The notes beneath the pieces were generated by a model that saw only the letters and a list, made by a program, of their open reading frames with translations, searched no databases and was not told the DNA's origin. Shown piece after piece: positions 48,746 through 62,290 of a stretch of DNA of 64,000 bases (positions are counted from its first letter, which is position 1; each line of letters starts with the position of its first letter). A program made the translations under genes and the position numbers. The stretch comes from Caprimulgus europaeus (lineage: Eukaryota; Chordata; Aves; Caprimulgiformes; Caprimulgidae). The DNA lies in contig OU015541.1 of NCBI GenBank assembly GCA_907165065.1, forward strand, positions 11,833,001 to 11,897,000, given 5' to 3'.

Positions 48746-51700
48746 CATTAAAGCTGAAATCCTGAGTCTAGCAAGTCAGTGGCAAAATTCCCATTGACCA
48801 CAGGAAGAGAAGGCTTTTGCCTGATCAGATCAGCTACCTGCTGAAGCTCTTGGATATTGAGGGGACATCAAGGTTGATTGAGAGACACTCCTAGATTCAT
48901 AGACCACAAACTCCCATGTAGCAACACCTACAAGACAGGACCTCTCTCTCAAACATTAATAGGCACATTCTCAGAAAGGAATGAAGCTTTTCTCAGCAGA
49001 GCTGAGGTTTGCATGAATTGGAGATTACTTGCTTTGTGGCCAGCCCTGGACTGCCAAACTTTCCCTGGGAAAAAATAAGGACTGTCATAAACTTCATTAT
49101 CTTCTACTCTTAATTGCAAAGGATACATTTCACATTAGGTAAGACCTTAGTATTTGGGAACTAAATATTAAATGCTTGGCTTTTACCCCGTTTCTGCTGT
49201 ATCTTGCTTTACAAGAGGGAACTATACAGCTTGATGCAGTAATAAATAATTTTCATAAGTTTGATTGCAGAGCTATGTGCCACTAATGGACAATTTTGTC
49301 CTATTTTCAAAAGAGGGAGGCAGGCTGAAGCACAAAGCAGCCATTACTGCTTCATTAAAAGCAAAAGTCCCTTCCCTACTCTCTTTCAAACACCAGTCAG
49401 TTTTCTTTGATCATTTCTCATCTCCCACCAAATTATGGTGAGATCTAGCTCTTCCCATCCCATAGTGATGGTCTTGCAATCTCCAGCCCTTACAAGAGGC
49501 TGTGTAATTGGGTACTGTTCTGTTGAGGTGTTTTAATGCAGCCCCAGCTCCTGACCCTCAGCCAGCAGGAGGAAAGAAAAGACCTTGCCCAGATTCATCT
49601 AGAGTGGCTGCACACCGACTGAACTTCTCTCATCTGCATTTTTCCTTCAGATTAATGAGCAACAAGGAAGGTCCCTCAACTTAAATGAGCTGGAATAAAA
49701 TTCTGAAATAAGCCTTGCCTATTAGAGGGTGTTGGAAAGAGATTTTCAGGGAAAGTCTCTCTCTGGGAGCAATCATTACAAGAGAGATGGCTATTTAGCT
49801 CTGTGGTCCAGGAGCCAAGCTAAGATCTGGTAGATGCAAGTTCCACATCCATCTCTGCTCCCTGCTTTTCTTGCTTTTTCTTTATCCCTGTACCTCTATA
49901 CTCTCAATCCTCCAAGACATTGATTGCACTGCAATACTTCAAAATGCAAAAACTGAGTATCCTAACTTTTTATGGAGCCTCAGGTAATTGCAAAGACCTC
50001 AAGATGATAAAAACAAAACCATCAAAAACATACAGCCTATTTTTATTAGCCTTCAGATCATGAAAACTCTACACTCCAGTGTAAATCTGAGATGAAGAAA
50101 ATGCTTCTGTAGTCCTAGGTTTCAGTTCTTAAAGTATCATTTCTAATTTCTGAATCCAAAAGGCCAGGGCAGGAGATCCACAAACAAGTAGCTTAAAAGT
50201 TCTGCTAAAAAGCTTTCCAATTGCTCCAGTGAAATCAGAAGCATCAAATGAACTAAAAGATGACTGCAGGAGGAAGAGCCAAGATGATTATTACAGATAT
50301 CTTGGGTTTAGATACAGCTCACAAGAATTTTTCTATTAGGACTAAATGTATCCAGTTCCAAAGCACCCATCCATTTCTTTCTAAATGTCTACATTTCTTA
50401 ATAGATATAGGAAGAAAAAAAATCTAGCCCTGTTCTGTATATGATTAATTTTCTTTCAGCTCCTTCCTCCAACAGTCTCCCAGAACTGCATAGCATTTAA
50501 AAAAAAATGGGGTTTATTTGTTTTTAAATGCACCTTTTTAATGAACAGTTAAAAAAAGTGAAGTCAGCTTAAGGCCAAGATGCTCAGGGTGACAAAATCC
50601 TCAGCTTCGCTTTGTATTTTTTAATGAGCAGTGGGATACTCTTGATCTTTGAAGATATTCAGAAGTGCTAGGCAGCAAAACCCATTGTTCTGCTCCACCA
50701 CCACACGAGAAGCATGCCCCATGGCACCCCAAGTCCAGTTCCTTGAAAACTACATTATTTTTTACTCTATGTAGTGGAATTGCCCGTGCAATGACGCAGC
50801 TACAGAGGCATCACTTGTACATCAATCAGTTCTGCCTCTTCCTATCCTCTCTCTATTCAGTTTTGTGGACTAGACACACATGAGGAGCTTCCCAGCACAC
50901 ACCCAACAACTGTCCTCAAAACATCTGCTGACAGCACTGGAGGAACTGTCTTGTTCCTCTTGCCTGGTTCTCCCTTCTGTCTGCCACTGCTCATTGCCAA
51001 CACTGACAGTCACACTCTTTACTTTCCTTATGTCACAGTTCCACGTTAAACACACAATATAGCTTCCACAGAAGCGTGCTACCATCCTCAGTGGAGGAAG
51101 GCTGGCCTAAACAAGATGAAAAATGGGTTGTAGGACAAAGGTTCTTCCAAGAGCCTTCTGTGCCCTAAAGAAATTCAGTTCCACTGTTGTTTTGGAAGAT
51201 GCAGCACTTTGCTGTTCTCTGCTGAACGTTGTAGGTTAGAAACAGCTGTAACATTGCATGAAAACTAGAATTCATGCTCAAAATTCAACTGCAAAAGCAC
51301 AAAACAACAGAAAGCGTCCAACCTACAATTTTCTCAAAGGATTTGTCACTCTTACAGACACTTTAACTGTGGGCTTGTGTTTTAGGATTAATTTTTTAAA
51401 TACAAAGAGCCAAAATAAATGGAAGGAATACCAGCAGATTTTATAAATTACCTAGATGTTAATGCCCCATGTTATAATTCAGTATTATACTGCACTAAGT
51501 TAACTTGTGCAAGGCACCCAGGTGATGTACACAGAGAATGAGAGATCTATCGATACAAACAGCCCTAATCACTAGCCCTTGTCTACTCTATATTTAGCAC
51601 AAACACAAAACCAGCAGAGATGGAGAGCAGATGGGAACTCAGATCAATCAAAACACAGTGACCTAGGACGTGGAAGCCTCCAATGAAATACAATAGGTCC

Positions 51701-52774
51701 TGTTAAGCCACAGCGAGCAGCTATGTGTCCCATCTTCCTCTGCAATTTTAATGACTTTTTATACATACTGAGGGTATTCATTTGAAGGGACAATTTAAAA
51801 GGATGACATGAGCTCAGCTGGGCAGCCCCTCATAACATACACACACACCAGAAGGCAAAATATCTCAAATACTTCTAGCAAGAAGAGAGCTCTGCCATAG
51901 TCAAGCTTCATTCTTTCTCAGTCACTCCAAGATCACAGCAGCCACTCCTCTCCCACCTCATCTGGAGAGAAAAGCCTCAATACAACCCTGATTTTTGCCT
52001 CCCTTTTCAGGGGTTTCATGTCAGCTAGAGGTTTTTCATATAGGGCAGAGATTAAAACACAAAGTCAACTATATTGACCACCCCCACAACACCCTGTTCC
52101 CATCAGTAACATTTTCAATAAGTCCTGGTAAATCCATAAGCCCAGCTTTATGATGAAATAACCCAGAAATACCTGAAAACGAGGTACAGTAATTGAAAAA
52201 GACACTTACTTTGCAGAAATTAGATTTATGAGATGCATTGTCAGATGGGCTATAGCTGCACTTTCTGCTGTGGTGGTCTGCAGGGCCGTGTCCCACAGAG
52301 GCAGCCTGAGAGCAATCCCACCTGATCTGCTCCTGCAAGTGGAGAGGGCTGCAGAGACTGTGGCTACAGCTAATTTAGGGAACCACAGGCTGATTTTGTT
52401 TGCAAACTCAAGGGAACTGATCTGTGCCTGCTTAAAAACAGGTTGTTGACCTGTAGTCCACAAACCATAATGAGGCTTAGAACAACTCAAATGCCACACT
52501 TCCCTCAACGAACCTTATTTTGCCATGAAGTACAAGAAATAAGCCACCTGAATTCATATTCACATATTTAACAAGTTTGGAACAGTTTGGCCCCCAGCTT
52601 GTTTGATGCATGTCTTTAGCAGCAGGCCTTTTCCACCCCATTCATTTTAAATTTAGACCATCTATACCTTTAAAACAATAATTTTAAAAAGTATGTCTGT
52701 CTGTCTCTATCTCACATGCAAAAACATTCATTATTTTTGGTTCACTTTGGGCCAAATCCAAAGGTCTTCAAATC
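48746..52774. other. Noncoding DNA, no gene seen
   Basis: Four kilobases of ordinary sequence. Small features are A- and T-rich tracts near 50,415-50,425 and 50,500-50,530, a CA run near 51,838-51,848, and a (CTGT)n-type run near 52,694-52,707. No open frame is convincing. Confidence 0.5.
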
Positions 52775-53160
52775 AACAGGAGCTTTTCATTTATAGCCAT
52801 AGGCTTTGGATCAAGCCTTTAATTATAATTGCATTGCCCCTTTAAGATGCAGGACCCTCTCATTTCCCCTGCAGGTTTCTGCTAGCAACTCTAGGATCCG
52901 ACACAAGGCTCTCTTAACACCTGATTAAATATTAATCCAGAGGTGGGGGCCTGACTCTTTTATGATCCTTTCCCTAGAAGCTCCTATTAGTAAATCACAG
53001 CCCAGCACAAGAGGAAATGTGGCCATTCCATTATCCTCAGTTCACGAAGGGGCATTAATTCTTAATAAACTGGCCTGATTATAATAATACTCGAAGGATG
53101 CAAAATAAGGGATAGACAGGTTTACATCCATGTCTAAGATTAAACATATGTATGGAGCAG
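52775..53160. promoter_or_regulatory. Candidate conserved noncoding block
   Basis: About 390 repeat-free bases with several ATTA-type cores (TTTAATTATAATTGCATTG near 52,820, CTGATTAAATATTAATCC near 52,921-52,938, GGCATTAATTCTTAATAAAC near 53,052). It reads as one of the most enhancer-like pieces of the window. Immediately downstream is a purine-rich G-run segment (53,158-53,202) and then the splice-like sites reported in the findings. Confidence 0.35.
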
Positions 53161-55806
53161 CGAGAGGAGGTGGGAGGGAAGGGCTGAGAGAGGAGGGAGG
53201 GATGTAAACTGCAGCTTGATTTCTCAGCACAAGAGGCTACAGCGACACTATGCTGGTAAGTTTTTCTGTGCCTCGTTCACAACTATTTTGTTTCTAAAAG
53301 AAAAGAAAAACAAAATCAAGCTTTTTCTTTTTAATTTAGAGCAGGGCAACCCTACTCCCAAGAAACAGCGACATAATACACAACATTTCAGACTTCAAAG
53401 TAAGTAGTTTTCAAAGATTTGAGATAAAACCCTGTATTACCATCCCAAAATGCTGGGTGACACATGCAAGACTGTGTTAACATATAAGGACCCTCAAGTT
53501 CAAGTTCAAAACCAGAGACTATTTCAGTATTCCTACACTGGCATTCCTGCACTTCTGCTGTTTTCCAGGCAGTGACACTGAGGGAGGAACATGCTGCAGG
53601 CCACTTGCTATTTTATTCTTGCTGTCAACCTGGGCTGCTGCGACAGCAACCTCTTTTAACTGCAATTTCCCATGGCTGCAAGCAACACTGGAAGGTCTCT
53701 GGGACAAACCATTGCCAGCAAGTTATGACACAGGAATCACTGCAGCCTCTGCTAAGGTCTTGCAAAAACCTATCTCAAATGCTAAGTGTTATGCATTTAA
53801 TTATGCCACAGCCCACAAGTCCTTTCACATCTCTGACAAATTCACCAAAACAACTCCACAAGCACCTTTGTAACGTGCTGCTGAAATTCAGGAGTCATAT
53901 CAACACGTATCAGCTAGTTCAAGTGGACCGTGGCTCAGAGCACACTGTGGGCTGTCACTGCCAGCAAGTGGATTAGTGTAGCTCAGCTGCCTCCAACCCC
54001 CCTGCTGCCTTCCTACTCACAACATTTCTTTCTTAAAAGAAAACCAGATAACTGCTCTGCTCTGGCAGTGTGACACAATTGCATGGCATTATGTGGCTGG
54101 TAAGAGATAGCTAGGTAAAGAAAATGGCTTTAGAACCATGGCTGTAATACAAGCACGCTTGAGCACGTGGAGAGGTAATGTGAATTCAAGCTTCCCCCAT
54201 CCAATGCCAGATCTCAGTCAGTTCTCCTCTCATGGTGGCCTTGCCTCAAATTATTTCAATATGTGACAAGTTTGGACTTGAGCATGGTCTCATGCTTAGA
54301 AAATGATATATAGGTATGGCCATCAATGAGAACAGCCTTCAGATGTTATCATGTAAGAGAGCCATTCCTCTGACACGAGTGGTAGTGATGGTCTTTGCCG
54401 ATTAGAGCAGTTAAAACTTTATAGCACACCATAGAGAAAAGCTGTTACAGCCTCCAAGGATGGACACACAGCTTCTCACATGCAATTTCCACATTCAGCT
54501 TCTCCCAAGAGCATTATTATCTTTTTACTGTAGTGACCAAACCATGCAATTCCTCAAATCCTTTCCAAATGTTAATGAAATCGAGTAAACCATCATAGAC
54601 TTCAGGGAATTGTACAGAAATAGAAAGCATTTAAGAGGAACCAAACACTAGCAAACCCCTCTGGAATCAACTCTTGAAAAGTGGGAAAGGCAGGACCCAC
54701 TTTTTATATGGGGAAAGCCTCAGGCTGTTATAAATTCTGGAAGAAATTTTCATAGGTATGTAAGAGAGATCAATTATTATGCAAAGAGGTTTGAACCATT
54801 TGATGCCTAGTCATTAGCTAGTTATGCTACTAAATTCAGAGTTTAAGCCAGAGGATTTCAATGTTTCCATTGAAGCTTAAGCAACATCACTGGCTTGACT
54901 TTAATTACACTGCCACACAGAACCTAATATAAATAGAGCCTACTGGTCACCAAAGGCACTGAAACCTAAAAAGCTACAGGATAAACACCAAGTACTTTTT
55001 TTTTAATTTCAAGGAATATGGAATGCTGAAAAGGCCTAGAATTTAAATAATACCATTTCAAAATAACAATTATAAAAATACTGTTGTTTTTTTCCCCTAT
55101 TATTTGTATTTGCAGCTGGAATAACTAGTAAGCACAGGATCATTTCCTATTCTTGTTGGGTTACCTGTTGGCTATCCTTAAAGAAAATGTACTGTTTAAA
55201 TCGAAGCTCAAGTGAAGGAGCTAAGGAAATAGCTGGAACAAGTTTATACTTGGTATATAAATTATGAACTTAGTTTACCTGCCATTTGAGCAGTGGTACT
55301 ATCCACACCTCCACTGCTTAGTTTTCAGGATGTTCAGTTCACAGAGTTCAGACATCTCAGGGCTCCAGCCTGCCTACAGGGTAGTGATAACAGTGTGACT
55401 GTAATGGGTCTATTTGAGCCCTGTGGAGATTGAGGCCAAAGATATTGGCTCCCTGTATTTCAGCTGAACTAGGTTTAAACTAGCTACCCACATGCTGCAA
55501 TCATATTTTCCAGTACTGCTGAAGCTTATCCATCTGCTTTCCCAAGGGAAGATACACAGCCAACATATACACACACACAAAAAAAACCCACCTAAAAAAC
55601 AAAGACCAGAATATCTATGGAACTTGAACAATTAGAAAGGAAAAAAAAGGTGGAAATTTTTTTTTCTAATTATTTCTTCTTCAAATTGGGGCTAGTCACC
55701 ATCTGTAACTAAAATGGTCAGTTTGTGAGATAATGAGACCCACTGCTCAGCAGCACAGAAGAGGATGCTGTGAACTTCCTGAACAAGGCTTGAGATCCAT
55801 CAAAGT
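53161..55806. other. Noncoding DNA with possible mini-exons
   Basis: The start holds the splice-site arrangement at 53,228-53,405 described in the findings. The rest has no supportable gene; a 134-codon plus frame at 53,572-53,976 shows no known motif. An A/C tract lies at about 55,565-55,605. Confidence 0.45.
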
Positions 55807-55874
55807 CACCATGATTTAGCTCTGAAGGCATCTTCTCATTCACCACAATTTAGCTCTGAAGGCACCGTCTCATT
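55807..55874. repeat. Two-copy 34-bp tandem repeat
   Basis: The unit at 55,807-55,840 (CACCATGATTTAGCTCTGAA...) is repeated at 55,841-55,874 with a few differences. The shared core TTTAGCTCTGAAGGCA is exact. This is a small, older local duplication. Confidence 0.9.
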
Positions 55875-58800
55875 CATTTCAGTGGACTCTGGAAAGTAGC
55901 CTATGAACTCAACATGGGGGTCTCTGCAACTCCAGCATGGTACAAACCCACCCCAAATGGGCTCTTTAAAAGGTCACAACTATTACACAAGACTATAGCT
56001 GTCTTCAACACATCTGGTTTGGAGGATTAAAATAGAGGCTACTGCTGTTCTGCGATGAGCTTTCCTGCTCGTTATCTTGGAGTCTATTCAAGGTCTCATA
56101 AATAGCATTGGAAGGATTCCAGTGAAATCACAAATATGAGTAAACAGAGATTTCAATCCACCCCAAAAAGAGATAATTGTCCCATTATCAGTGCTCCACA
56201 CTTACAGAGAGGGAAACTTATGAAAATACCAAACCTGGGATCTGTGGAGAACTGGTGCCCTCTTTTGTTGTCAGTTTTACCCAATGACTAATTAGGATTT
56301 CATTTTCTTGCTGTACCTGCAATACATTTTTTTATTTCCCCATATGCCACACTTCAAATAACAATAACTAACTCCTGAGTTGGTTTTACCTGATAGGACC
56401 AGGAAAATTGGTAAACACTTGAGATAAACAACACCCAAATATTTGTAAGTCAGCTTCAAAGCCATTAAGGTATGGCTTCAAACTGCAACTCTACAAGCAG
56501 GTGCAGAGCCTGCACAACTGCTAATGGCTTTGTGTGAAACCCAACAGAATCCATGGAAATTTCTGCCTTCACTGTGAAGGGGATGAGCCAGACCATCAGG
56601 GATTTCACTGATGAATGGCCACTGGTGTCCATTTAAAAGGCTGTGTTAAGTATCACATCCTGACAACACCTGACCTCTGGAAGGACTAGACCTAGGCACT
56701 AACTCAGGACATGAAACATCCAACTGTAAGGAAGTCACTTCAACAATATGAAGAATATTTGCAACTCCAAATCAGTTTTCAAATGAGTTTGTTTCACCAT
56801 TTACCTTCCTCTAGAAATCTCCTTCACCTAAAATGTAAAGAGCTGAGCATGACTTACATGAATGCTCATGGGATGTGAATATCAACCTCATGTTACTCCA
56901 ATAGCCATGAACCTGATCACATTTTCATAATTCAAACTGAAAAAATAACCATGCACCAACACATGCAAAACTCTTTGATCTTTCACTTACAATCTTGCAG
57001 TATTTCACAAAGTGCAGTGATTTTGCTGTCTACAGAAGTCACTTCTGAATCAAGAAGTCACTGAGATATATGTAGACAAGCACCAAGTAATCCAAAGATA
57101 TACGATTGTTCCCAAGGGAGAGAATGACATTAGAAAACTGACCTCAAAGCTGTTTTTTTCCACTGAAGAAGATTTCAAATGATTTTGAAATTTAAATTTA
57201 CATTTTCTTTTGGCTCTCTGTCACTGCAGTTTTATAAGACAATGTCAAGGAAGATGAGGGAAGTCAAAACTAAATTTAAAAAATGCAGATTTAAAATTCA
57301 GACTTTAGCTATACAAACATGACTTATGTAGATATAAAGGCCAAGAAAAGGACTACCATATGGAAAAATGCAGGTGTATTATACTCAGCAGCCTGCAGAA
57401 TTTTGAGTAAATATATGAAGTAAATTACCAATGACCATGTATTTGCTCAGTTCTTCTAGCCATGTTTATAAGTCTTCACAGGCATGCTTTACTCATCAAC
57501 ATTTCACTACTGAAAATAAAAAGATATGCTTTCAAAAAAGGAATGAGAAGAGTTAACCAGAGGCACAGCATTCTGTTTTTTCCTGATCACGTAGACAGTG
57601 ACCAAAAATAGACCGAGCGTGTTAGCATCACTCGTGTCTTCTTGCTAATTGGCATTTTAGATGCAGATGTTCTTCACTTCCAGAAACTGATATTTTTTTT
57701 TTGAGAAGTACAAAATGTGCTGCTTGGGCATTTCTGAACCCAGTAAAACTTTGACTTACTATACTGAAGGAAGTATCAAATACCAGTAAGAAGTAGCATT
57801 TTTGTTTTCCATGATGTATTATTATGAGGATTTTAACTGTCCTAAACACCAGTGTGTGTGTGATATCAGGCACTGAAAGACAACCACATTTGGAATCTGT
57901 CTGCTAATAACAGACTAGCCATTGTAATTTCCAATACAAATAATCAAGTCAAAAATACTGCTCCACTCCATGAAAACTGGTGCTTTAAAAATAATAGCTA
58001 AACATGTACTTGTTCCAAACATCCACAATATGCTTATAGTGCATGATATGGGGCAACTGCAAGAGATTTGAAAAGACAAGGTTTGTTTTCACCAAGCACC
58101 TCCATATTCAGACACTTATCTGATCTCTCTGAAACTCCAATCTGTGTAGCTGCAATGCTTTCAGCATTTTCAACCAGAGCTGGCAGAAGAGTTTATAAGT
58201 CAGGTATTTTAGCACACTATATACAAACACTACAAAATAAAATGGAAATCTGTGAACATTTTGTTCTAACAATAGACAAACTGAGAGCCAAATGAGCCAC
58301 GTTCTCATTCAATTCAGTTCTCACATCAGTGTGGATATTACAGACATCACTGCAATATAATAATGGTGTAATAGAGAATTATACTCTCTTTTATGCTAGA
58401 CATTTTATGAACTAACACTTACACTCACAGTTATGTCTGGCAGTAGCATGCCCAAAGTGCTGGAAAAGAGACATTTAAAGTGTGGACACAACTACTTAAA
58501 CTTGCAAATGAACAGGATTTGCACATCTAGACAGGATTTGCACTTGTAGGTCAGTTATTCAGAACACACATGCAGAATACAAGGCAGACAAACATCTATT
58601 TGCAAGTGAAAATGATTGTGAATCATTTTTGAACTCTGGGTCAGGTAAAAGACTTGAGAAGCCACTTTCAGCTGCACCCCAAAAAGCTAAATTAGCATTT
58701 TTCATTTCAAAGAGTAACTTTATTCTCAAGTGTAGACACTCTTACTAAAATAAAAGTGGGAGAGGGCTTTTGAAATAAGAGTAGTACAGAAGTACTTCAG

Positions 58801-61188
58801 ATTTGGTTAAACAGACAAGAAGAGCAGACAAGAAGTTTATTTGAAAAGCAATAAACACACTAGTTAATATTTCTTTAAAAAGCTAATACTAAGTTATATT
58901 AATTTTGGAGTTAATAAGAAACATTAAGTACGATCACTCCTGGCATCAGATAATTCAAAACAAACTTACATATAGTTCATATAGAATATAAATGCAGCTT
59001 CTAGTCTTAAGAATGACATGGGGGAAAGACTTTAATCATCTGGCTTGAAAGTACCCTCAGAACCTCCCAGTTTCTATGCTTTTAAACCCAAAGAGACAGT
59101 TGGATGCTTAGGTAACCAACTGCCTGCAGAAAACACTCAACGTGCTTGTACAGCCACCAAATTAGACATGAAAATTATATCCAAATTGCAGAAAAAGCTG
59201 TAACCCACATTCAGATCTCCTCTTTGAAAATGCCAGCAAGGATTTCACTTTCCAAAGCATCTCTCGCTTCCCATTCAGTTCAATTGTAATCAGTTGTGCT
59301 CAGGACTTTGCAAAAAACCATGATCACCACTGAAAATGCTTTCAAAACTATGTCCTTTGTAGTACATTTATTCTATATGTTGAATTTTATGCCATAAAGT
59401 GCCTCTGTCGGGCATTCAGAGCACAGCTGTGATGAGCAAGAGCCCATGATTAATTCTGTCCTTGCTCTTCACAAACTATTTGTCTTGTCTAATTTGAAAA
59501 AAAAACCACAATAGAAGTTACAAACATTTTCACCATTTCCAACTGGCCGTCAAAAACACAAGAGAAGCCAAGTTGCCTTTCACTGGCTGCAATGAATAAT
59601 GTATAGAAAGATAAAAATCTCAAAGTTTACCCATTTTGTATTGCATTATCCACATCACCTTCCCCCACCCCAGTTCTATTTTTCAAAAGCTATTCTGAAA
59701 GCAGCACTGCTATGTGGACTTTAAAAACTTACAGGAATCATTTTTTAGCATTCTTCCTAATTTTTCAAGCTTTTTTTTTTTTTTTTTCCTCTGCCACAAG
59801 CATCAACTCAGCCTTCAAAGTCCAGCTTTGCAGAATTCAGTGAATAACCAAATTGTCCCCAAAGCAGCACTCCCTTAAACGCAAACCAAGCACAATACAC
59901 AAAGGCATTGATGCCTTCAGAGGTACAAGCTGTCACCAGAGTCCAGCACCACGGTAACTTCATCACTTTTGGAACAAATGCTGGTTTAGAGGAACCAGGA
60001 ACAGCTCAGCAGCATGAGGATACAGCAGACCTTGCCACCTCAGGAACACGAAGTGCATCACAGCACCCTTAGCACGCACGGGCTCTACAGTGAACTGCTG
60101 AACTCCAGTAACTTACTCTGGTATCTGATGCCAGAGATAATGTGCATATCTTTGGCATTTGTGCACAACTTTATCACTAGCCATAGTGATAAAATTGGAA
60201 TAAAACAAACATTTTCAACAATCTCCTGATATCCAGTTTGACAGATATTACCTACAGTTCCTACAGGGAATAACACTAATCTGTAAGTCCTGACACATAC
60301 TCAGCTCTCCATAAGTATTTTACAATGTATTTAGAAACCTGATTCAGGCAAAAATTAAGCTATGAGAATAGCTCACTGGCTCTTACCTCCCACTCACTTC
60401 AGAGAGCTTGGGAGAAGCCCTCAGGTGCTTCAGCTCCATCATTTAAAAGTCCACCTGAGATGTGACAACCTCAGAAGCCCTATTGGAGCAACAGGCACAT
60501 GAAATATCTTCATCACATTACAGAAGGACTTTCAAAATCTCTTAAGTAGACATATAGTTTAATTATCATTGCTTTAAATAAAATTTAAGCATCCAGTCCA
60601 CCATGGTCCCTTGGCAAGGTGAAATTTAGGACATTCTGGCTTTTTTGACACTGTAAATGCTACAGATCATGGCTTGTGTTTAACCTGCTTGGGTACAGAG
60701 AGCAGCACGGCCCGAGCATGTTTTCTGGTGCCACAAGACAACAAACAATCAGTCCTAATAAAACACTTCATGCTGCACAACAGGTCTGCAGCCAGAGCTG
60801 AGAGCAGCTACCTACTGATCCTACTGAGCACAGGATCCCTGGGTAGGAAACTGCCAAGAAAACTCTGGAATTGCCCCAAATCATTCTGAACGGGGAGGGT
60901 CTCTCCCCTCCTGTCTCACACTTGGCACCCAAAATCTGGCTTGTTCATGCTAGGAGTTCAAAATACCCTATGGAAAGACATCTGAGTCTGCTGCTGAACT
61001 TCCACAGTCCTGGCAAGGCTGAAGGAGCAAGAGGTGCTGCTGCTCCAACGCTGGTGCTGCCCTGAGCACTGCTCAGCTGAGACAGGCTGTCTTGGGGCTG
61101 ACACTCCTGGTGACAAAGAAATCATAGCAAAACCACATTTACTGGAGCAAAATCAAAATCCTTCTCCATTTAGAGGAAGTTTTTTGGG
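55875..61188. other. Noncoding DNA, no gene seen
   Basis: No supportable gene over 5.3 kb. ACAGGATTTGCAC appears twice at about 58,513 and 58,532. A T18 run lies at about 59,770-59,787. A GC-richer stretch at about 60,890-61,110 contains only short unrecognised frames. Confidence 0.5.
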
Positions 61189-61293
61189 TTTGAGTATTTT
61201 TGGTTTGCGGTGGGGTTTTGTTGTTGGGGGTTTTTTGTTTGTTTGGGTTTAAAAAAAAAACAAAAACAAAAACAAACCAAAAAAAAACCCCAA
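61189..61293. repeat. G/T-rich then A/C-rich imperfect inverted repeat
   Basis: A G/T-only segment (about 61,197-61,250, with GGGG and GGGGG runs) is followed directly by an A/C-only segment (61,251-61,293, ending AAAAAAAAACCCC). The two halves are roughly complementary and could form a long imperfect hairpin. Origin is unknown. Two tail-like tracts placed head to head is one reading. Confidence 0.85.
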
Positions 61294-62089
61294 GACATAA
61301 TTCTTTGTTATTAGGCAGCCTGAGTACAGAAATCTTTTGTCTGCTGTAAAGAGGAGCCAAAAACATTCCCAGAGCTTAAGTAGGTTGGTTGGACCTGGGG
61401 CATTTGTTCAGCTCCTTGAGGAAGTCAGGACAAGCTGCCAAGTCTGGATCCTGACCTGCACTTTCAAAAACAAACAAACAAAAATGTTCAGGATGTTTCA
61501 AATAAGTTCTCCTTTAACAAAGGATGCACATTTTTCAAGCTTGATTTCACTTTCACAGCTCGGGCAGCAGCATCTGGGGCTGTGAAGGTTCAGCTGATGT
61601 ATTACACGCACAGCAGCGGCAACGGGTTTCTGCCTTTGAACCTTGGAAGAGCTCTTCCATGCGGATGGTGTCAGTCATTTGGGCTTTCACACTGGTGGAT
61701 TATACATTTGGAGGCAGGTCTGTCATAGATTACACAAACAGAGCATTTTGCAGCACTCTCAGAGAGATAAAACATGCAGTGAAGCCATTCACTTCATCAG
61801 AGAGTGGCAGCCGTCTGTTGGCAGGTGGGAAACAGGAAGGGCTATCTCACAGGGCTTCCCCAAACCCAGGAGCTTGTCAGCATAGAAAAGAGTCACCTAC
61901 ACAAGAGGCACCTCATTGCCTCAAGAGAAACCTGCTCCACTTTATTACTTCAGATGAAATCCTTGAACCAGACACCAGAGAAAAATGCAACTAGGAAAAT
62001 GTATATTTAAAAGGGAGGAAAATATCCTAAACCTTATCAAACAGTCCTGGCCAACGGGATCTAAAGGCACAAGATATTTTCTGGAATTT
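61294..62089. other. Noncoding DNA, no gene seen
   Basis: An (AAAC)n-type tract lies at about 61,463-61,483. Overlapping 68-111-codon frames near 61,640-62,010 have no recognisable motif. Confidence 0.5.
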
Positions 62090-62290
62090 TGAATCTTATC
62101 TAAAGAAAGAAAGATTGCCATTTCTTTAATCTACAGCCGAAAAGGAGCCAGCTGTACATCTGAAAATCAGCTGCGTATTGATCCCGCTCCTGTTAATATT
62201 CATGAAGCTATATCGTCAGACTGGAGATTTTAACACAGTGCCCCCGGACTCTAAATCAATTCCCATTGATTTCAATTGGCTTCTCCCATC
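62090..62290. promoter_or_regulatory. Candidate conserved noncoding block
   Basis: Repeat-free sequence with scattered intact CpGs (for example GCTGCGTATTGATCCCGCTCC and TATCGTCAG), unusual for the AT-rich surroundings, plus TTGATTTCAATTGG. Intact CpG outside an island can mark constraint. Low confidence. Confidence 0.25.

Noticed and set aside
59942..59954. RE1/NRSF-like half-site (TCCAGCACCACGG)
   Set aside because: Only the left half of the motif matches; the right half is absent at any usual spacing.
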